DNA of 64,000 bases from positions 6,350,888-6,414,887 of the forward strand of contig JABACO010000001.1 in assembly GCA_013339895.1 (NCBI GenBank), in the 5' to 3' direction. A program made the position numbers and the translations under genes. Every line of letters begins with the position of its first letter. Positions within the stretch are counted from its first letter, which is position 1. Under the pieces are notes generated by a model. It was not told the DNA's origin. It was given only the letters and a program-made list of their open reading frames with translations, and ran no database searches. Origin of the DNA: Ephydatia muelleri. Lineage: Eukaryota > Porifera > Demospongiae > Spongillida > Spongillidae. Shown here in pieces: positions 45,901-55,523 of the stretch.

Positions 45901-47087
45901 TTTTTATAACATTTTAACCGTGGGGCAATTTTCGCGGAAACTGTCCCTTACAATATCCCAGATCTCCATTTAATACATAATACTATTCTATTGCATCCTC
46001 CATTAAAATTTCCAAAAACAATTCAGCATTAACTTGAAGACCAAGTTCAGTGATTATAGACAAGAGTTGCCCTTGGATGGCTTATAGATATGAAGTCATA
46101 CTTTTGACATCGAATACAAGAACTTTGAAAGTTTCACTACGTGCATGGTATGATAAAATGCTTTGCCAATGGCACGCCCATGCCATAGAGAATGCAATAT
46201 TAAAATATCCTAATAGTACACCCATTCTCATGGTAAAAAGGCTTAATAACATTTTGAAGAAATCTTAACAAATTCAGCCCCTTGGCTTATTTTTCTGCTG
46301 ACTAGAGTCCATTAAAACTATTGTAGACCCTACACTGTGCTGAATGTAAAGTAAAGGCTCTTTCTACTACATGTAATATAAAGCATGCTGCTATGCAAGC
46401 AATTTTCAAACGATTTTTGCGCAGTTGGATTATCCTGATATTCAGAAATCTCAACATTTTAAATAAATTAAGTGAGCATTATAAATTAGTAACTAGCAAG
46501 AAAACTCTTAGCATTGAAAGTTCTTACCTGTGCGACAATTCCTCATTCTATTATCGAAGAATGCAGTGTAAAATGTATAATCCCAATGACGAGGATAAAA
46601 GTTTGTACATGAAGCTCCATTGGTACTGCTTAGTCTACTCCATGATCCAACTGTTGTTCTGCATGTCATAATGACCTCAACTTCAAATGCAGCAACCATG
46701 ATTAGAGTCATATTGCAAGGATATGCGCCGGTGGTGTTATAAAGGTATGGAAACGATTGTGGGATGCCTGTTACATTATCATGATGACCAAAAAGAAACC
46801 CCCATTCTGGTTGAACAAGATTAACTAACAAATGAGTATATCCACAACCATGGCAGGTTAGTTGCCACATATTTACATCTGGACATGAGAAGTTGCCCCA
46901 GTTTTCGCCAGCTGAAATTAGAAATACAGTTATTCAGCTGCTTTCCAGAGTTTAATTTGTACCTTTTGGATAAATGCCCATTGTCATGTAAAATGTGTTC
47001 AGCTGAGTGCAATTGTATGCTAACACATTGCAGTATTTTAGCACCCAGCTAGTGACAATTGACAATAGAAGCACATCGGTTTGCGAG
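31920..47087 (-). CDS. Gene B: large cbEGF-repeat single-pass membrane protein
   Basis: A near-complete paralogue of gene A. Exons in order are 46963-47087 (leader), 46528-46911 (unknown Cys domain), 44706-44825 (D-R-C EGF), 34 cbEGF exons between 40,568 and 33,423, and 31920-32167 (transmembrane and tail). Summed coding length leaves whole codons: about 1,685 residues plus a TAA stop. Array introns are all phase 1. The product is predicted to be a type I cell-surface protein: a head domain, a calcium-stiffened rod of 35 EGF units, one membrane span and a short tail. It may act in adhesion or recognition, which is an inference. Oddities are one exon with a lost donor (36701-36823), two GC donors and a LINE against one donor. 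The start codon is unresolved. Confidence 0.87.
32586..33370 (-). pseudogene. Four decayed EGF exons in gene B's last intron
   Basis: At 33,230-33,370 a stop replaces the residue before Cys3 (S-Q-stop-C-N-N-T-V). At 32,930-33,010 only the first half remains ([14 protein letters not shown]). At 32,740-32,842 the second half is kept ([12 protein letters not shown]) with an extra A that shifts the last codons. At 32,586-32,680 a collapsed unit lacks the AG acceptor. These are remnants of a once longer array next to the membrane. Confidence 0.72.
33423..34440 (-). CDS. Gene B cbEGF exons, membrane-proximal group (6 exons)
   Basis: Exons are 34318-34440, 34133-34255, 33952-34074, 33776-33898, 33603-33725 and 33423-33545, all 123 bp and phase 1. 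Donors vary here (GTAAAAG at 34318, GTATGT at 33603, GTAAG at 33423). The two most proximal repeats are the most divergent (for example C-A-L-L-C-D-N-T and a V-Y-M-M-N-N start), as expected for the fixed end of an array. They have no counterpart in the window for gene A. Confidence 0.88.
34474..34690. mobile_element. Diverged member of the ATATGGGATCATTT foldback family
   Basis: It shares the internal gcgctacatttctattg and the terminal gtgttaggtccctttt with the elements at 868 and 37,076. It lies in a gene B intron directly before the foldback at 34,695. Confidence 0.55.
34695..35249. mobile_element. Nested foldback elements in a gene B intron
   Basis: The outer inverted arms (about 105 bp each) begin near aacgttctatacgaaaatg and contain aacgctatcgggttcct. 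Within the outer element lies a second foldback, 34,809-34,938, with arms acaagtgtgcaaagaaatt and gggcgttacgcgccattaac meeting at a cgaggacgtcctcg palindrome. Confidence 0.85.
35281..37039 (-). CDS. Gene B cbEGF exons, middle group (10 exons)
   Basis: Exons are 36917-37039, 36701-36823 (donor lost), 36527-36649, 36357-36479, 36178-36300, 36005-36127, 35823-35945, 35642-35764, 35466-35588 and 35281-35403, each 123 bp. The exons at 35466, 35642 and 35823 share closely similar introns and exon text, pointing to local tandem duplication with a period near 177 bp. Confidence 0.9.
36701..36823 (-). CDS. cbEGF exon with mutated splice donor
   Basis: The exon text is normal, but the base after the exon is changed: the expected AATG|GTGAG reads AATG|TTGAG. 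The only overlapping GT uses the exon's own last base (AAT|GTTGAG), which would change the phase from 1 to 0 and shift the frame. Skipping the exon is frame-neutral because it is phase-1 symmetric and 123 bp. The matching exon of gene A is cut by the window edge, so its donor cannot be compared directly. Confidence 0.8.
37040..38450 (-). CDS. Gene B cbEGF block I (7 exons), tandem duplicate of block II
   Basis: Exons are 38328-38450, 38155-38277, 37975-38097, 37789-37911, 37613-37735, 37430-37552 and 37251-37373. The block repeats 38451-40038: the left three exons and the MITE are offset by 1,412 bp, and the remaining ones by 1,588 bp, the difference being one 176-bp exon unit. Exon 38328-38450 has a GC donor (AATG|GCAAG). 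Confidence 0.9.
37076..37233. mobile_element. Foldback MITE in gene B block I
   Basis: Same family as 868-1025, with well-kept ends ATATGGGATCATTTCCGC and GCGAAAATGATCCCATAT. It was copied along with the exon block (see 38488-38645). Confidence 0.85.
38451..40038 (-). CDS. Gene B cbEGF block II (8 exons)
   Basis: Exons are 39916-40038, 39743-39865, 39563-39685, 39377-39499, 39201-39323, 39025-39147, 38842-38964 and 38663-38785. This is the partner of block I, carrying the same MITE between array exons. Exon 39916-40038 has the same GC donor as 38328-38450. It corresponds to 1043-2425 of gene A with one exon fewer. Confidence 0.9.
38488..38645. mobile_element. Foldback MITE in gene B block II
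   Basis: Almost base-for-base the same as 37076-37233, including gcgctacatttctattgcg. This shows the MITE was already present when the exon block duplicated. Confidence 0.85.
40089..40568 (-). CDS. Gene B cbEGF exons, first three of the array
   Basis: Exons are 40446-40568, 40265-40387 and 40089-40211, at a constant offset (36,748) to 3698-3820, 3517-3639 and 3341-3463 of gene A. All are 123 bp with consensus splice sites. Confidence 0.92.
40569..42873. other. Long intron of gene B, with EGF relics at its far end
   Basis: Matches 3,821-6,120 of copy 1. Bases 42,665-42,860 hold the two decayed EGF fragments seen at 5,945-6,115. No other feature was recognised. Confidence 0.6.
42874..44697 (-). 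mobile_element. 5'-truncated LINE in a gene B intron
   Basis: Present only in copy 2; copy 1 has the uninterrupted site near 6,120-6,133. On the minus strand the element ends in a (TTA)n-type tail (plus strand 42,874-42,906). About six bases, aactta, occur on both sides and look like a short target duplication. The endonuclease half is missing at the 5' end. The 5' end stops about 8 bases from the donor of exon 44706-44825, and GTAAGT is intact. Confidence 0.9.
42980..44689 (-). CDS. LINE reverse transcriptase (Jockey/CR1/L2-like), 569-codon open frame
   Basis: RT fingers and palm motifs are in order: F-L-P-K-R-S-T (about residue 171), D-F-A-K-A-F-D-S (204-211), [10 protein letters not shown] (260-269) and the catalytic F-A-D-D-T (292-296). 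A thumb and C-terminal region run to the stop. The frame has no internal stop, so the insertion is young. The first Met is internal to the original ORF2, because the apurinic endonuclease domain is absent. It is not mobile on its own by structure. Confidence 0.9.
   Translation of the reverse strand: MGIPPLLSDDGTLAIEDCDKCELLNKYFVSVFTKDNGKPQHFPLRIQSTKSLNIISFTYDKVLRSLRNLPNKCSKTPDGFPAFFLKSIAPAIAFPLSCLFTMSMESSILPAVWKVGYVCPIFKKGARQLPSNYRPVSMTSICCKVMESIISESMVHFLRVNGLLSKDQHGFLPKRSTCTQLLVTLNEMSLLSDAKMQVDAVYIDFAKAFDSVSHQKLLLKLESYGFHSHLLAWIKSFLSNRYQHVYIGSNLSTPLPVISGVPQGSVLGPLLFLIYINDLPDCLSSPVKAKIFADDTKIYFHHSTGDTSPFVSSLSAFCDWASNWQLSIAFQKCNVISFGKQISDTSYSLCGITLEQVSYIRDLGVYVSSDFKPGIHCSSITAKAYSRCSLLLKGFHTSDVSILLRVFKTYVRPLLEFNTPVWNPWLFKDIEHIEGVQRYFTREIYKRARLPRMDYASRLANLNLSSLEYRRIYFDLTMCYKIVNKLLDIDAAEMFTVISNVHSTRGNSYRLQSVTIPRHDFRLYFFSSRVVPIWNSLPQHVVSAKNIITFMCRLRTVDLSPFCKLYPFK
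44706..44825 (-). CDS. Gene B first EGF exon (D-R-C type)
   Basis: Same as 6134-6253 with one visible change (T-P-T-N-Y for T-P-T-S-Y). It has six Cys, acceptor ATAG and donor GTAAGT. A LINE begins a few bases downstream of the donor. Confidence 0.85.
44826..45697. other. Gene B intron, nothing recognised
   Basis: Matches 6,254-7,106 of copy 1. Short open frames on the plus strand are shared by both copies but show no family features. Confidence 0.5.
45698..45947. mobile_element. GGGACAGTTTCC foldback, copy 2 partner of 7107-7356
   Basis: Same hairpin structure and position in the intron as in copy 1, so the insertion predates the duplication. Confidence 0.85.
46528..46911 (-). CDS. Gene B N-terminal cysteine domain exon
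   Basis: A 384-bp exon, phase 1 on both sides, the partner of 7932-8315. Changes include W-G-F-L-F-G-H-H-D for W-G-F-V-F-G-E-H-D and R-N-C-R-T for R-N-C-S-T. All seven Cys are kept, but the last N-glycosylation sequon is lost. Family not recognised. Confidence 0.8.
46963..47087 (-). CDS. Gene B leader-like exon
   Basis: Partner of 8367-8491, reading [14 protein letters not shown]. Unlike gene A, the frame is open upstream through the acceptor to an ATG at 47,125, giving M-N-L-C-F-Q-F-F-Y-L-P-F before S-Q-T-D-V. That could be a genuine unspliced start with a signal peptide, or a chance read-through of the intron. Confidence 0.7.
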
Positions 47088-47936
47088 CTAAAAGGGAGAT
47101 AAAAAAATTGAAAGCACAGGTTCATGAAAAATAAATAAATAAATGCATGTAGGTTGTGAAATGTGTCAGATAAAATAAACAAGGAAAGCAATGAATTGTA
47201 ATTCTATTGACCTGACAAGTTTCATTAAGTTGACAAATTCTTTTCGTGAGCACATGTCTATACAATATCTTTAAATAATAATTTATATCCGTGGGTATGT
47301 AGATATGCATAGATAATCATTTATGTAGTAAGTGACTGCAGTTGCATGTGTACAGAACGAAACAATTTTTGTAATTTCAAGTAACACACAAGTAAGGCAC
47401 AAGCATTTTGCCCCATAAGCAGTGATATATCTGATGTAGGTATCGCATATTTCTGATACTGATGTAAGTTGTATGGCTGCATACTATGGCTCATTGCCCC
47501 AACAACCATATGTTTCAACAACTGACTGATTACATAATGGTTCTGTGATGGCTTGAACTAGCCAGCTTGCATTTGTGACCGCCTCTAACACCCAGCTGCT
47601 CCTTCATAGCACATTTAGTCCACTCACTAGACCCCCTAAATGCTGTTCTACAACCATGCATACACATGCAGCTTAAGGGTTTCATGCTACCACAATAGTC
47701 CTTTTATAATTGAGCTCTCTCACTATAGAGTGCCATTAACCCTCTGAGTTCCCCTGAGAAGTTCAAATCTCTGACACATTCTTTTTGATCACATGCTTGG
47801 TAATTTTTTATGTGTTTTTTTAGCTTTCTAGCTCTCCAAAGTGTGCTGCTTATCCTGAGGACAAACTTGTTAGAGAACAGTCGAGTCATTGAGTGAGTGA
47901 ATAACCTTTATATCAAAAGAGCAGTTTTCTATCGAG

Positions 47937-48145
47937 AAAGTGATCGTAGGATGTAGGATTGATCGTGCAGAAAGGAAACAAGGTAAAGCACAGTTTTGCA
48001 GTAGTGAAGTTTGATAGGATCCTACAACTAACAGACCTACATTTTAAAAATTGGCTAAATGTAGGGCTGTTTAGTCTTAGGATCATATCACAACCTTTAT
48101 TTCCTTGCTTTTGCACCACCAATCCTACATTCTACAGATTACTTT
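47937..48145. mobile_element. AAAGTGATC foldback MITE, copy 2
   Basis: Partner of 9331-9539, with the same inverted ends. Confidence 0.72.
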
Positions 48146-49929
48146 CTTGATATACCGGTAGAATGTTTTCTTTTTAAATTTGACACATAGAACATACTTA
48201 ACGTAAATTACAATTTTTTTTTAATATGCCAGCCTCCTTTTGAGGCTCCTAGTGAACTCCTGTAACTGGATAAGTTCCTCTAGAGCTACTTGTTGCAAGT
48301 AAACGCTTAAGCATAGCTGTTTAATAACATAACAGTGCAAATCACTAGCCCTGTAATGGGATAGACAGCAAAGCTCTGAATAGACCCTTAAACCCTTTGT
48401 GAAGGATGAATACTAATTTAACTGAACTTCCTGTCATAGTACTGCACCTGTGGGATAGGGGGTCAAGGGTTGTTTAAGAAATACTATTTAAAGCTAGTGT
48501 GTATTCCTATATGTATGTATGTATTTGGAGTGAGATTGTCAGTTGCATAGAATTGTATTACAGCCCAGTTTTCACATTCTGAAATGTATTTCAAATATGT
48601 GAAGATTTGAAACTATATTTTATAAAAGGACATAGTTGAGCTAGAAAATCCCTGTTATCTATCATGAGCTATATTGATATTGTACCTGATGAAAACATAA
48701 TTTCTCATACGCCTTAATGATATAATAAAATACATGATTAAATGTAGATTATTAGCGATAACTTACCAATACATAATCTTCATCCTTCCGGATTGTTATC
48801 ATGCAAATTGATGCAATCTGTAACAAACAAGTTTTCAACAAATACCCATCTTTGCATCGTAATGGTATTTAGACAATAGCTGCTGATTGGTTAAGTGCAG
48901 GCGCAGTAAAACTTATACATGTATGATTTTTCATTTTAATGCCAGAAGGTGATTCTAAGTGCACTGGACACTTAAGATGCCCCTTTTGGCATGTATTGTA
49001 GGCAAATCTGCCACCAAGTTTGAATCGGCAACTTCAGCTAATTAAAAAGCTTCATTCACATCAGCATCATCAGTCAACAAAATCCACACCCATTCTTTTC
49101 CTACCAGTAAATTAAGCTTAGCTTTCAAATGTTTACTATGTTATTGCTAATTATGATAATTAGTCTGGAACATTCTACGACATAATGAACCTAATGGATT
49201 TATGTTTATAATACAAATTGCTATAACTTACGAACGGTTAGCGCTATCGCCTCGTACTTCGTCCAACATCATTTCACTATGTGAAAATGTATTTTTTGTG
49301 CCTTGCACAATAAATAGTGCCGACGTTGCGAAGTTTGATACCCCATCAGGTTTTAAACCTCCATATCTTTAGATCAGACATTACCGTTAACATCTGTGTC
49401 TAGATCTGCATGCACGCGCGCGCACTTGATCACTGGCTGATATTCGAGAGCAAGTCTTTTTAACTCCATGTACATGTACATGCATCAAGTCTGCATGTGC
49501 TGCATCCGTCTACACGTTTAGCTCATACATCTTTATTGCTATCGATGTTCAGCTACTTTGTGACGCTGTGTAAACTTTTTGGTCAAGCGGTACTTGATAA
49601 TGCATGCACCCCATATAATGTAAACCCCAAAATGATTTTTAGTATGTAGGTGTATCATAGCATACTCTATTATGATGCCAAAAAATAAATAAATCAAAAT
49701 GCCACTTTTTGAGATATTGTGACACCTCTACTTTGTTCAGCAGGGCTGTTCAGTTAATTAATCTCCATGTAAATTTCTTTAACCTGATACAAACAGCATT
49801 ACCATCACTATGAGCGTCTCAGTGCTAAAGCCTTGCAAAGAGAAGCTGTCCATCTCAATGTTTGCAAAATCCACAACTTTGACGTATTATTATTCATAAC
49901 CCAAAGTGATTCTGAAAGTGAAATTGTAC
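48146..49929. other. Intergenic, copy 2 of 9,540-11,329
   Basis: No gene recognised. It differs from copy 1 by small indels only. Confidence 0.5.
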
Positions 49930-51310
49930 TCACAACATAGTTACCATGGAATCTGTGAATATGTAAAGAATTTGAAGGGGTGGTGGCGAATGATGTGCTA
50001 GTTTCATGTGGAATTGCTCTATGTGACTGTGCCTGGTGAATATTACTCCTCCAGATACCTGCTGACAAACAAACCCAGTCCCCAGGCTTGAATTAATACT
50101 CTGTAGAATGCCTGCCAAAGTCTGGTTTCTGCATGAACTTGCCAGTCTGCCAGTCCTCCTGCCTTTTGATGAAACATCTCAGCAGCTGCAGCGTAAGCGA
50201 TTGAATCTTTCTACCATCCCATTGGCTTGCAGAAGATGGGGTATGACGTGAACCTTCTCCACCCAGTGAGTTCTGACTATAGTGCTTTCACAATTTCTCC
50301 TCTGGTTGCAAGTAAAAATTTCTGGGATCCCATATGTGCAGAAGAGTTTGACCAGTTCTAGTTGTTGTCAGGTCTGAGAGCAGTCTGACATCTGTCCAAT
50401 CGGTAAAATAGTCCAGCATGAGCAGAAGGTAGTTGATGTTCTTGGTGGACATCGGCACATCCAGATGTGGATAGTGATCATCTGTTATGGTCATCCAATT
50501 TAGATGATTGTAAGCAGTGGAGTGTCCGTTGCCAATATTTTGCAATGTGAATCAAATCTCTTCACCTTCTGCTGATAGCAAGTGGACCTGACTGACATCA
50601 GTAGCTTTGACTTCAGGCATGTGACACAACATTCCATTAAGTGCCTTTCCGTGTCTTGAGCCATTTTCATTTGGTAAACCTCTAGTCGATTCCTCTCCAG
50701 TGTTTTCTATGTCACCTGGTGGCCTACTACAGGGGTGTTGTGATTCCGGCTCTGAGTCATCAAGTGCAATGCTTCTGGCAAGACCAAAACCACAATTTAT
50801 GTCAGATGTAGGACCTAGCTGGTACCACCTGCAGACAATACCGTCCACAATGGAATGAGCCCACAGCTGGCATATTTTCTCAGCACTGGATGCTTCCAAT
50901 CTCTGTGTAGAAGGCATTGCTTGGAATGGAGTTCATTGTACAGGTTCTAGACAGTGTTGCCCAGTTGCAGTGTGCCTGAGCTCTAGCTGCTGCTGTAAGA
51001 CCAGTGTGAAGGTGGTCAGAGCTGCATGGAGTATTTCTGCATCTGGTTCTCGCTTTCACAACAGTGTGTCAGTTGATTTCACTTACCAGTACACAATTTC
51101 ATAGCTGAATTCCAGTATCACCAGAGCCCATCAACACAGAAGGCCTTGTATCTTCTACCCACCTAGATTCTAATGGTGTTATTAGCTGGAAGGCTCGTTC
51201 TAGCAGGTAGTGGCGGAACTGCTTTGAGACCCACACAATAACCATACACTGGTGTGGATCATGCTACAGTTTACATCTGCTTTGGTGAGTGTGCATCTTG
51301 CATAGACAAT
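49930..51310 (-). pseudogene. Decayed Gypsy remnant, copy 2
   Basis: Same content as 11,330-12,700: an RNase H fragment near 51,090-51,310, integrase pieces at 50552-50917 and 50288-50545 (L-L-L-M-L-D-Y-F-T-D-W) and a C-terminal F-K-P-G-D-W-V-C-L near 50,080. Frameshifts persist in both copies, so decay is old. Confidence 0.8.
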
Positions 51311-51908
51311 CACCCACTAACCCAGACCTACACCTAAAGCTTAGTTCGTTGAGACAGGCATTATTTTTCCCTAACCTGTGGCCTGCGGTGCTCCTGCAAA
51401 AATGTTAGTGCCTGCAGTACTCAAACAGTCAGGACCATGATCACCATGGACCACTAACTCCCATACAAAATAAAAGGACTCATGCCAGGCAACTGTCTTT
51501 AGAGGGGGGGTGGGGAAGCTAACACAATTAGTCCAGGCAGACCAAATTCAAGTGATAACTCTAACCTCTCTCAAGTATTGACTGCAGTGGTACTAGTTCT
51601 GGTAATGGTGGGGGCACTGGTGGTTGCGCTAGTGGTGGTTCTGTGCTCACTGTTGTGTCCCCTTTTTTCACCAGTAAGGGTGACTGACATGGGCAAGGTG
51701 GCGATATCAGTATACAAGAGTGCATCCTAGATAGTGTCTTAAAGTTATTGGGGGTGCACTACCATTGTCTGTCTTACTATGTTTATTGTTCACTACTAAT
51801 GCATGTTCATGCCGCAAGAGCATCAAAAGCTGCAAGAGTTTAAGTCATTACATTTTACGTATCCCCAGCGTAAGTCTACACATCCTACGCAAGTTGGTTT
51901 GGATAGAT

Positions 51909-52155
51909 ACAGTTTCCGCGAAAATTGCCCCACGGTTAAAATGTTATAAAAATGCATCGCGTTTGAATCGCTATAACTTCCCAACGGATAACGCTATCGA
52001 CTTCCTAGTTTCAACAATTCATAGTGAAAAGGTGTAGTATGAAGTGTTGAAAATAGGAAGTCGATAGCGTTATCCGTTGGGATGTTATCGCGATTCAAAC
52101 GCGGTGCATTTTTATAACATTTTAACCGTGGGACAATTTTCGCGGAAACTGTCCC
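51909..52155. mobile_element. GGGACAGTTTCC foldback present only in copy 2
   Basis: The left end is ACAGTTTCCGCG (the outer GGG is missing) and the right end is CGCGGAAACTGTCCC. Copy 1 has the site without insertion at about 13,283-13,290. The family therefore moved after the duplication. Confidence 0.85.
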
Positions 52156-53034
52156 ATATATTACTTTTGCATCCAAGTAGTTGAGATGTATCGAAAGACT
52201 GGAGGTCTCAATAATGTTTATGTGCACATTGTGGGAGTTGCCCAATGCCATCAGGGCTCTCTGGGGAAGTGCTTGTGTTTTATATCTGTATGGGTGGCTG
52301 GTTAAGTTGAGATCCTTATGCATCTGGGTATCGCAACACAACTGAGAGGAGGTCATGAAACAGGTGTCAAAAATGGGATCGTTTCTCTATGAACATAAGC
52401 AAAAATGGAAAAGTATCTAGCATCCTAGACTATTGCAGAGGGCAGTTGACAAAGAGAAAGCTAGCAAGCAGGTCAAACTAGCACTATGTATGATGGATCA
52501 GTGAGAGTCACTGGGGGTGTGCCAAACTCAAATACATAACAGACAGGAAGAGTGACTTGTCTGGAGTTTGAGATATTGAAAACCAAACACCATGCCTGTT
52601 GTCACTGAACACATGCCTGAGCCTGCAGTTACTGTTCTATGAGGCTGAAAAAGCATGCCTGGCTGAATCAACTCAGAACCCAACAAGAGAGGCATAAGTG
52701 ACTAACAAGATGTTTTCATTGGGACAGAGTGTCTGACAGAAGTATATGCCTTTGAGCTAGATTGCTCAATACTACCTGTCCAGGAGAAATGACCTAGTAG
52801 GATCCCACACACAATGAAAGGATGAAAAGTAGCGATCCATGGAGAAATATGGCTCATCACACCATAACGAGTGGATAATAGTCACTGCTGAGTGGACGTC
52901 ATACAAGGTTCAATTCAGAGTATGTTGAACCCATGAGACCTCAATAGGATAGGTTCCTGAGCTAGTAAGACCACAGAAAGGAGTTTTGGAACCCAAATAT
53001 ACAGCCTCCAAGTCTATAGTTCCTAACAGTCCAA
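52156..53034. other. Intergenic, copy 2 of 13,290-14,226
   Basis: No gene recognised. The stretch at about 52,780-52,960 has extra sequence not present in copy 1. Confidence 0.45.
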
Positions 53035-53283
53035 TCATCTCATAAACCACAATAGTTCAGATGGTGAACCTGTGAATGGCTCATCAGAGGCTGACATTTC
53101 ACTATCAACGTACCTGGAAGTTGGAGTCAGGCCAAGGGGTGAGCCCAGCACCTCAAAGGCACTAAGTAACTGAACACAACTCAATGGGGTAAGGTCAATC
53201 CAAAACCGGACATTATCGTGAACACCTAGTACTAATGCGTGGTGGCTCACTTCTACCAGAGGGGGCAACTTATTTGCTGGCAC
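53035..53283 (-). other. Conserved open frame, copy 2 of 14227-14463
   Basis: It keeps the same reading with four or five residue changes and a different end (S-E-L-L-W-F-M-R). Function unknown. Confidence 0.25.
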
Positions 53284-54298
53284 CCCTTCTCTTTTACCTC
53301 CCTCTCCCTCTCACTCCCATTCCTGCACGCACACTCAAGCTGGTTCTAGCAAGCATATCTAGACGTGTACACAATCATACAGAACGTAATGTAGTGTGTT
53401 AATAATGCAATAAAACACCGCAAGTCTAACGGACTTTATTATGTACTCTACAGACATCAATATCAATCCTTCAGCTTCTCTTGTACCATGGTTGATCTGT
53501 TTTCCTACACAGCCAAAAGTAATTTTCTGTACCGAATATGTGACATATGCCTATCATTGTATGATACATATTTGTATCATAACTGGTACAACCTGGACAT
53601 TTCCGTTCAACAAGACATATGTTACTGATTGTTCCAACATTTTGTTACATATATAACAGTTTGACATTTTGTACCAAACTGTATTCATATATGCTAAAAC
53701 ATCATGGCACTCTCCTAGCCACCTAGCCAGTTGGGTATCTATGGGACCGCAGGGGACCGCCCTCAAACCTCCGGCCACCACGCAACTGGATACACTTCAT
53801 GGAAGTTATTCTTTCAAAGTAACGGTAACCTTCGTTGCCATGGGGTCGATACATTCGTGCACTCTGTTTGCTAACTGACAAATAGTGTTTCAGAATATCT
53901 GCAATCCATTATGACTATACTCAATCTTACAGTGAAAGAAAGAATAATAAAATCACGCACTCCATTCAGGGCTTTCTGAATCAAAAAACTACCGCGCAGG
54001 CCAGCTAGTTCTTACCAAAAAAAAAAAAAAGTATACATTGGCTAAAATTCACCACAGATAATTGATGTTTGTAGTGTGAATCTGAAGAGCCTGCCCCATA
54101 ATGTTACTGATATTCAGCTAAAATGCTTACAATCTTAACCACAGGATGACAGTATATACTCACCGCTACTCTTCCTATATATAGCAGCTGCTCTCAAAGA
54201 AGTTAATTTTGGCGCCGAAACTTTCTGTCGGAAATGTTTTCCTTTTAGAGTGTTACCGTTAATTAAGACACTTTGTTGCAATACACGTTACTCACAAG

Positions 54299-54373
54299 TA
54301 GTCTCGTACCCATTACGTAGCGGTGATGTAATCCATCCGCAGCTGTGGGAATAAGGGTCTGGTTACGAGACTA
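54299..54373. mobile_element. 75-bp MITE with 9-bp target duplication
   Basis: Ends are TAGTCTCGTA and TACGAGACTA. The flanks are actcacaag on both sides (54290-54298, 54374-54382). Copy 1 has a single actcacaag at 15854-15862. A 9-bp duplication is typical of Mutator-like elements, which is the likely parent superfamily. Confidence 0.92.
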
Positions 54374-54635
54374 ACTCACAAGAGCTGTTTGGTTTCTCTT
54401 TTTTACTCAGATATACCAATTACAAGGTACTGTCGGAAAGAAAATGCGAGCGCGTCTTATATGACGAATAAAAGCATAATTCAGTCGATATCTGCTGCTT
54501 TGTCTGTGGCAGTTTTTTCAACGCTGATCATGCACTCACCTGCTTGACAGGTGGTTTTCCATCTGTGCACCACTACGATCTGAGGGATTTTATAGCTAAC
54601 CTATTGACCGAGGTTAGTTCCATGCAGTGTGTAAT

Positions 54636-55523
54636 CATAGATTGAAGACCTTACGGAACGGGATTGGTAACGCTGCATCTATTCCAATTCAATGAAAATT
54701 TTCATCCTTGTTTCGCATGAATCTAATTAAGTTCGCGCGGGCTTTCTTGGTGACATGAGAATTGGTGTGGACGTAGACAACTGAATAGAAAGTAAAATAG
54801 ACAGTTAAGATTCCCTAAAGTCTATAGATGGTTTCTAACTTTTTTGGTTACTTCAGACACAATTTATGTAAAGCTTTAGAGTGCGTGGATCACCAAAACA
54901 AGTCGATCAAGCGTTGCCAAAGCAAAGTGATATTTTTGTATGAATCGCCGTGGCAACATGCAGCATGTTCAAGCGACGAAGCATGCCTTGCTAAAATTGA
55001 AGAATACCGTAGTGCTGGTTTGAAGAGAACAAGTCCTATGGCTTTAAAGTTACAAGCTTCAAACACAAAAAAGTAGCTGTAATACCTTACGTGCCATATG
55101 GATTGTTGTGCCACTATGGTAGATAGTTGTGGCTTCAAAATTAGTTTTACGAAAAGAGCTAAGGCCAATAGGTGCCGTAGGGGGGGGGGGGGGGGGGTTG
55201 AAGCTTTCTGTACTTATAGAAGCGTACTTACAGCTCTGCATAGCTGACAATTTAATTAGGACATGTATCGGCGAGGACGATTGTCAAAAACACAGAAGTA
55301 CGAACAACAAAGGCGCCATGAATGCAGTGAGCTTACTGTCTCAATTGGGATTGACATTTGTAAGGATGCCAGGAGGGCCCATCTGTGGCAGCAACTGAAT
55401 GAAGTAACGGTTGTGCCGACACTCCTACCTCCTGTACATGACGTCATATTTAAGTGAAACAGTGTCAATGCCATTGCAATGTATTGCGTTTCCAATCCCG
55501 TTCCGTAAGGTCTTCAATCTATG
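54636..55523. mobile_element. 888-bp terminal-inverted-repeat element, copy 2 only
   Basis: The 32-bp inverted ends start CATAGATTGAAGACCTTACG. It is flanked by gtgtaat (54629-54635, 55524-55530), which occurs once in copy 1 near 16,120. Internal short frames (54828-55076 plus, 55263-55457 plus) are of unknown family, and an 18-base G run lies near 55,180. It is too short for a known transposase, so a non-autonomous DNA transposon of unassigned superfamily is likely. Confidence 0.9.

Noticed and set aside
55129-55457. Open frames in the 888-bp element as a real protein.
   Set aside because: Interrupted by a G run, short, overlapping on both strands and without a recognised domain; left as unassigned content of the element.
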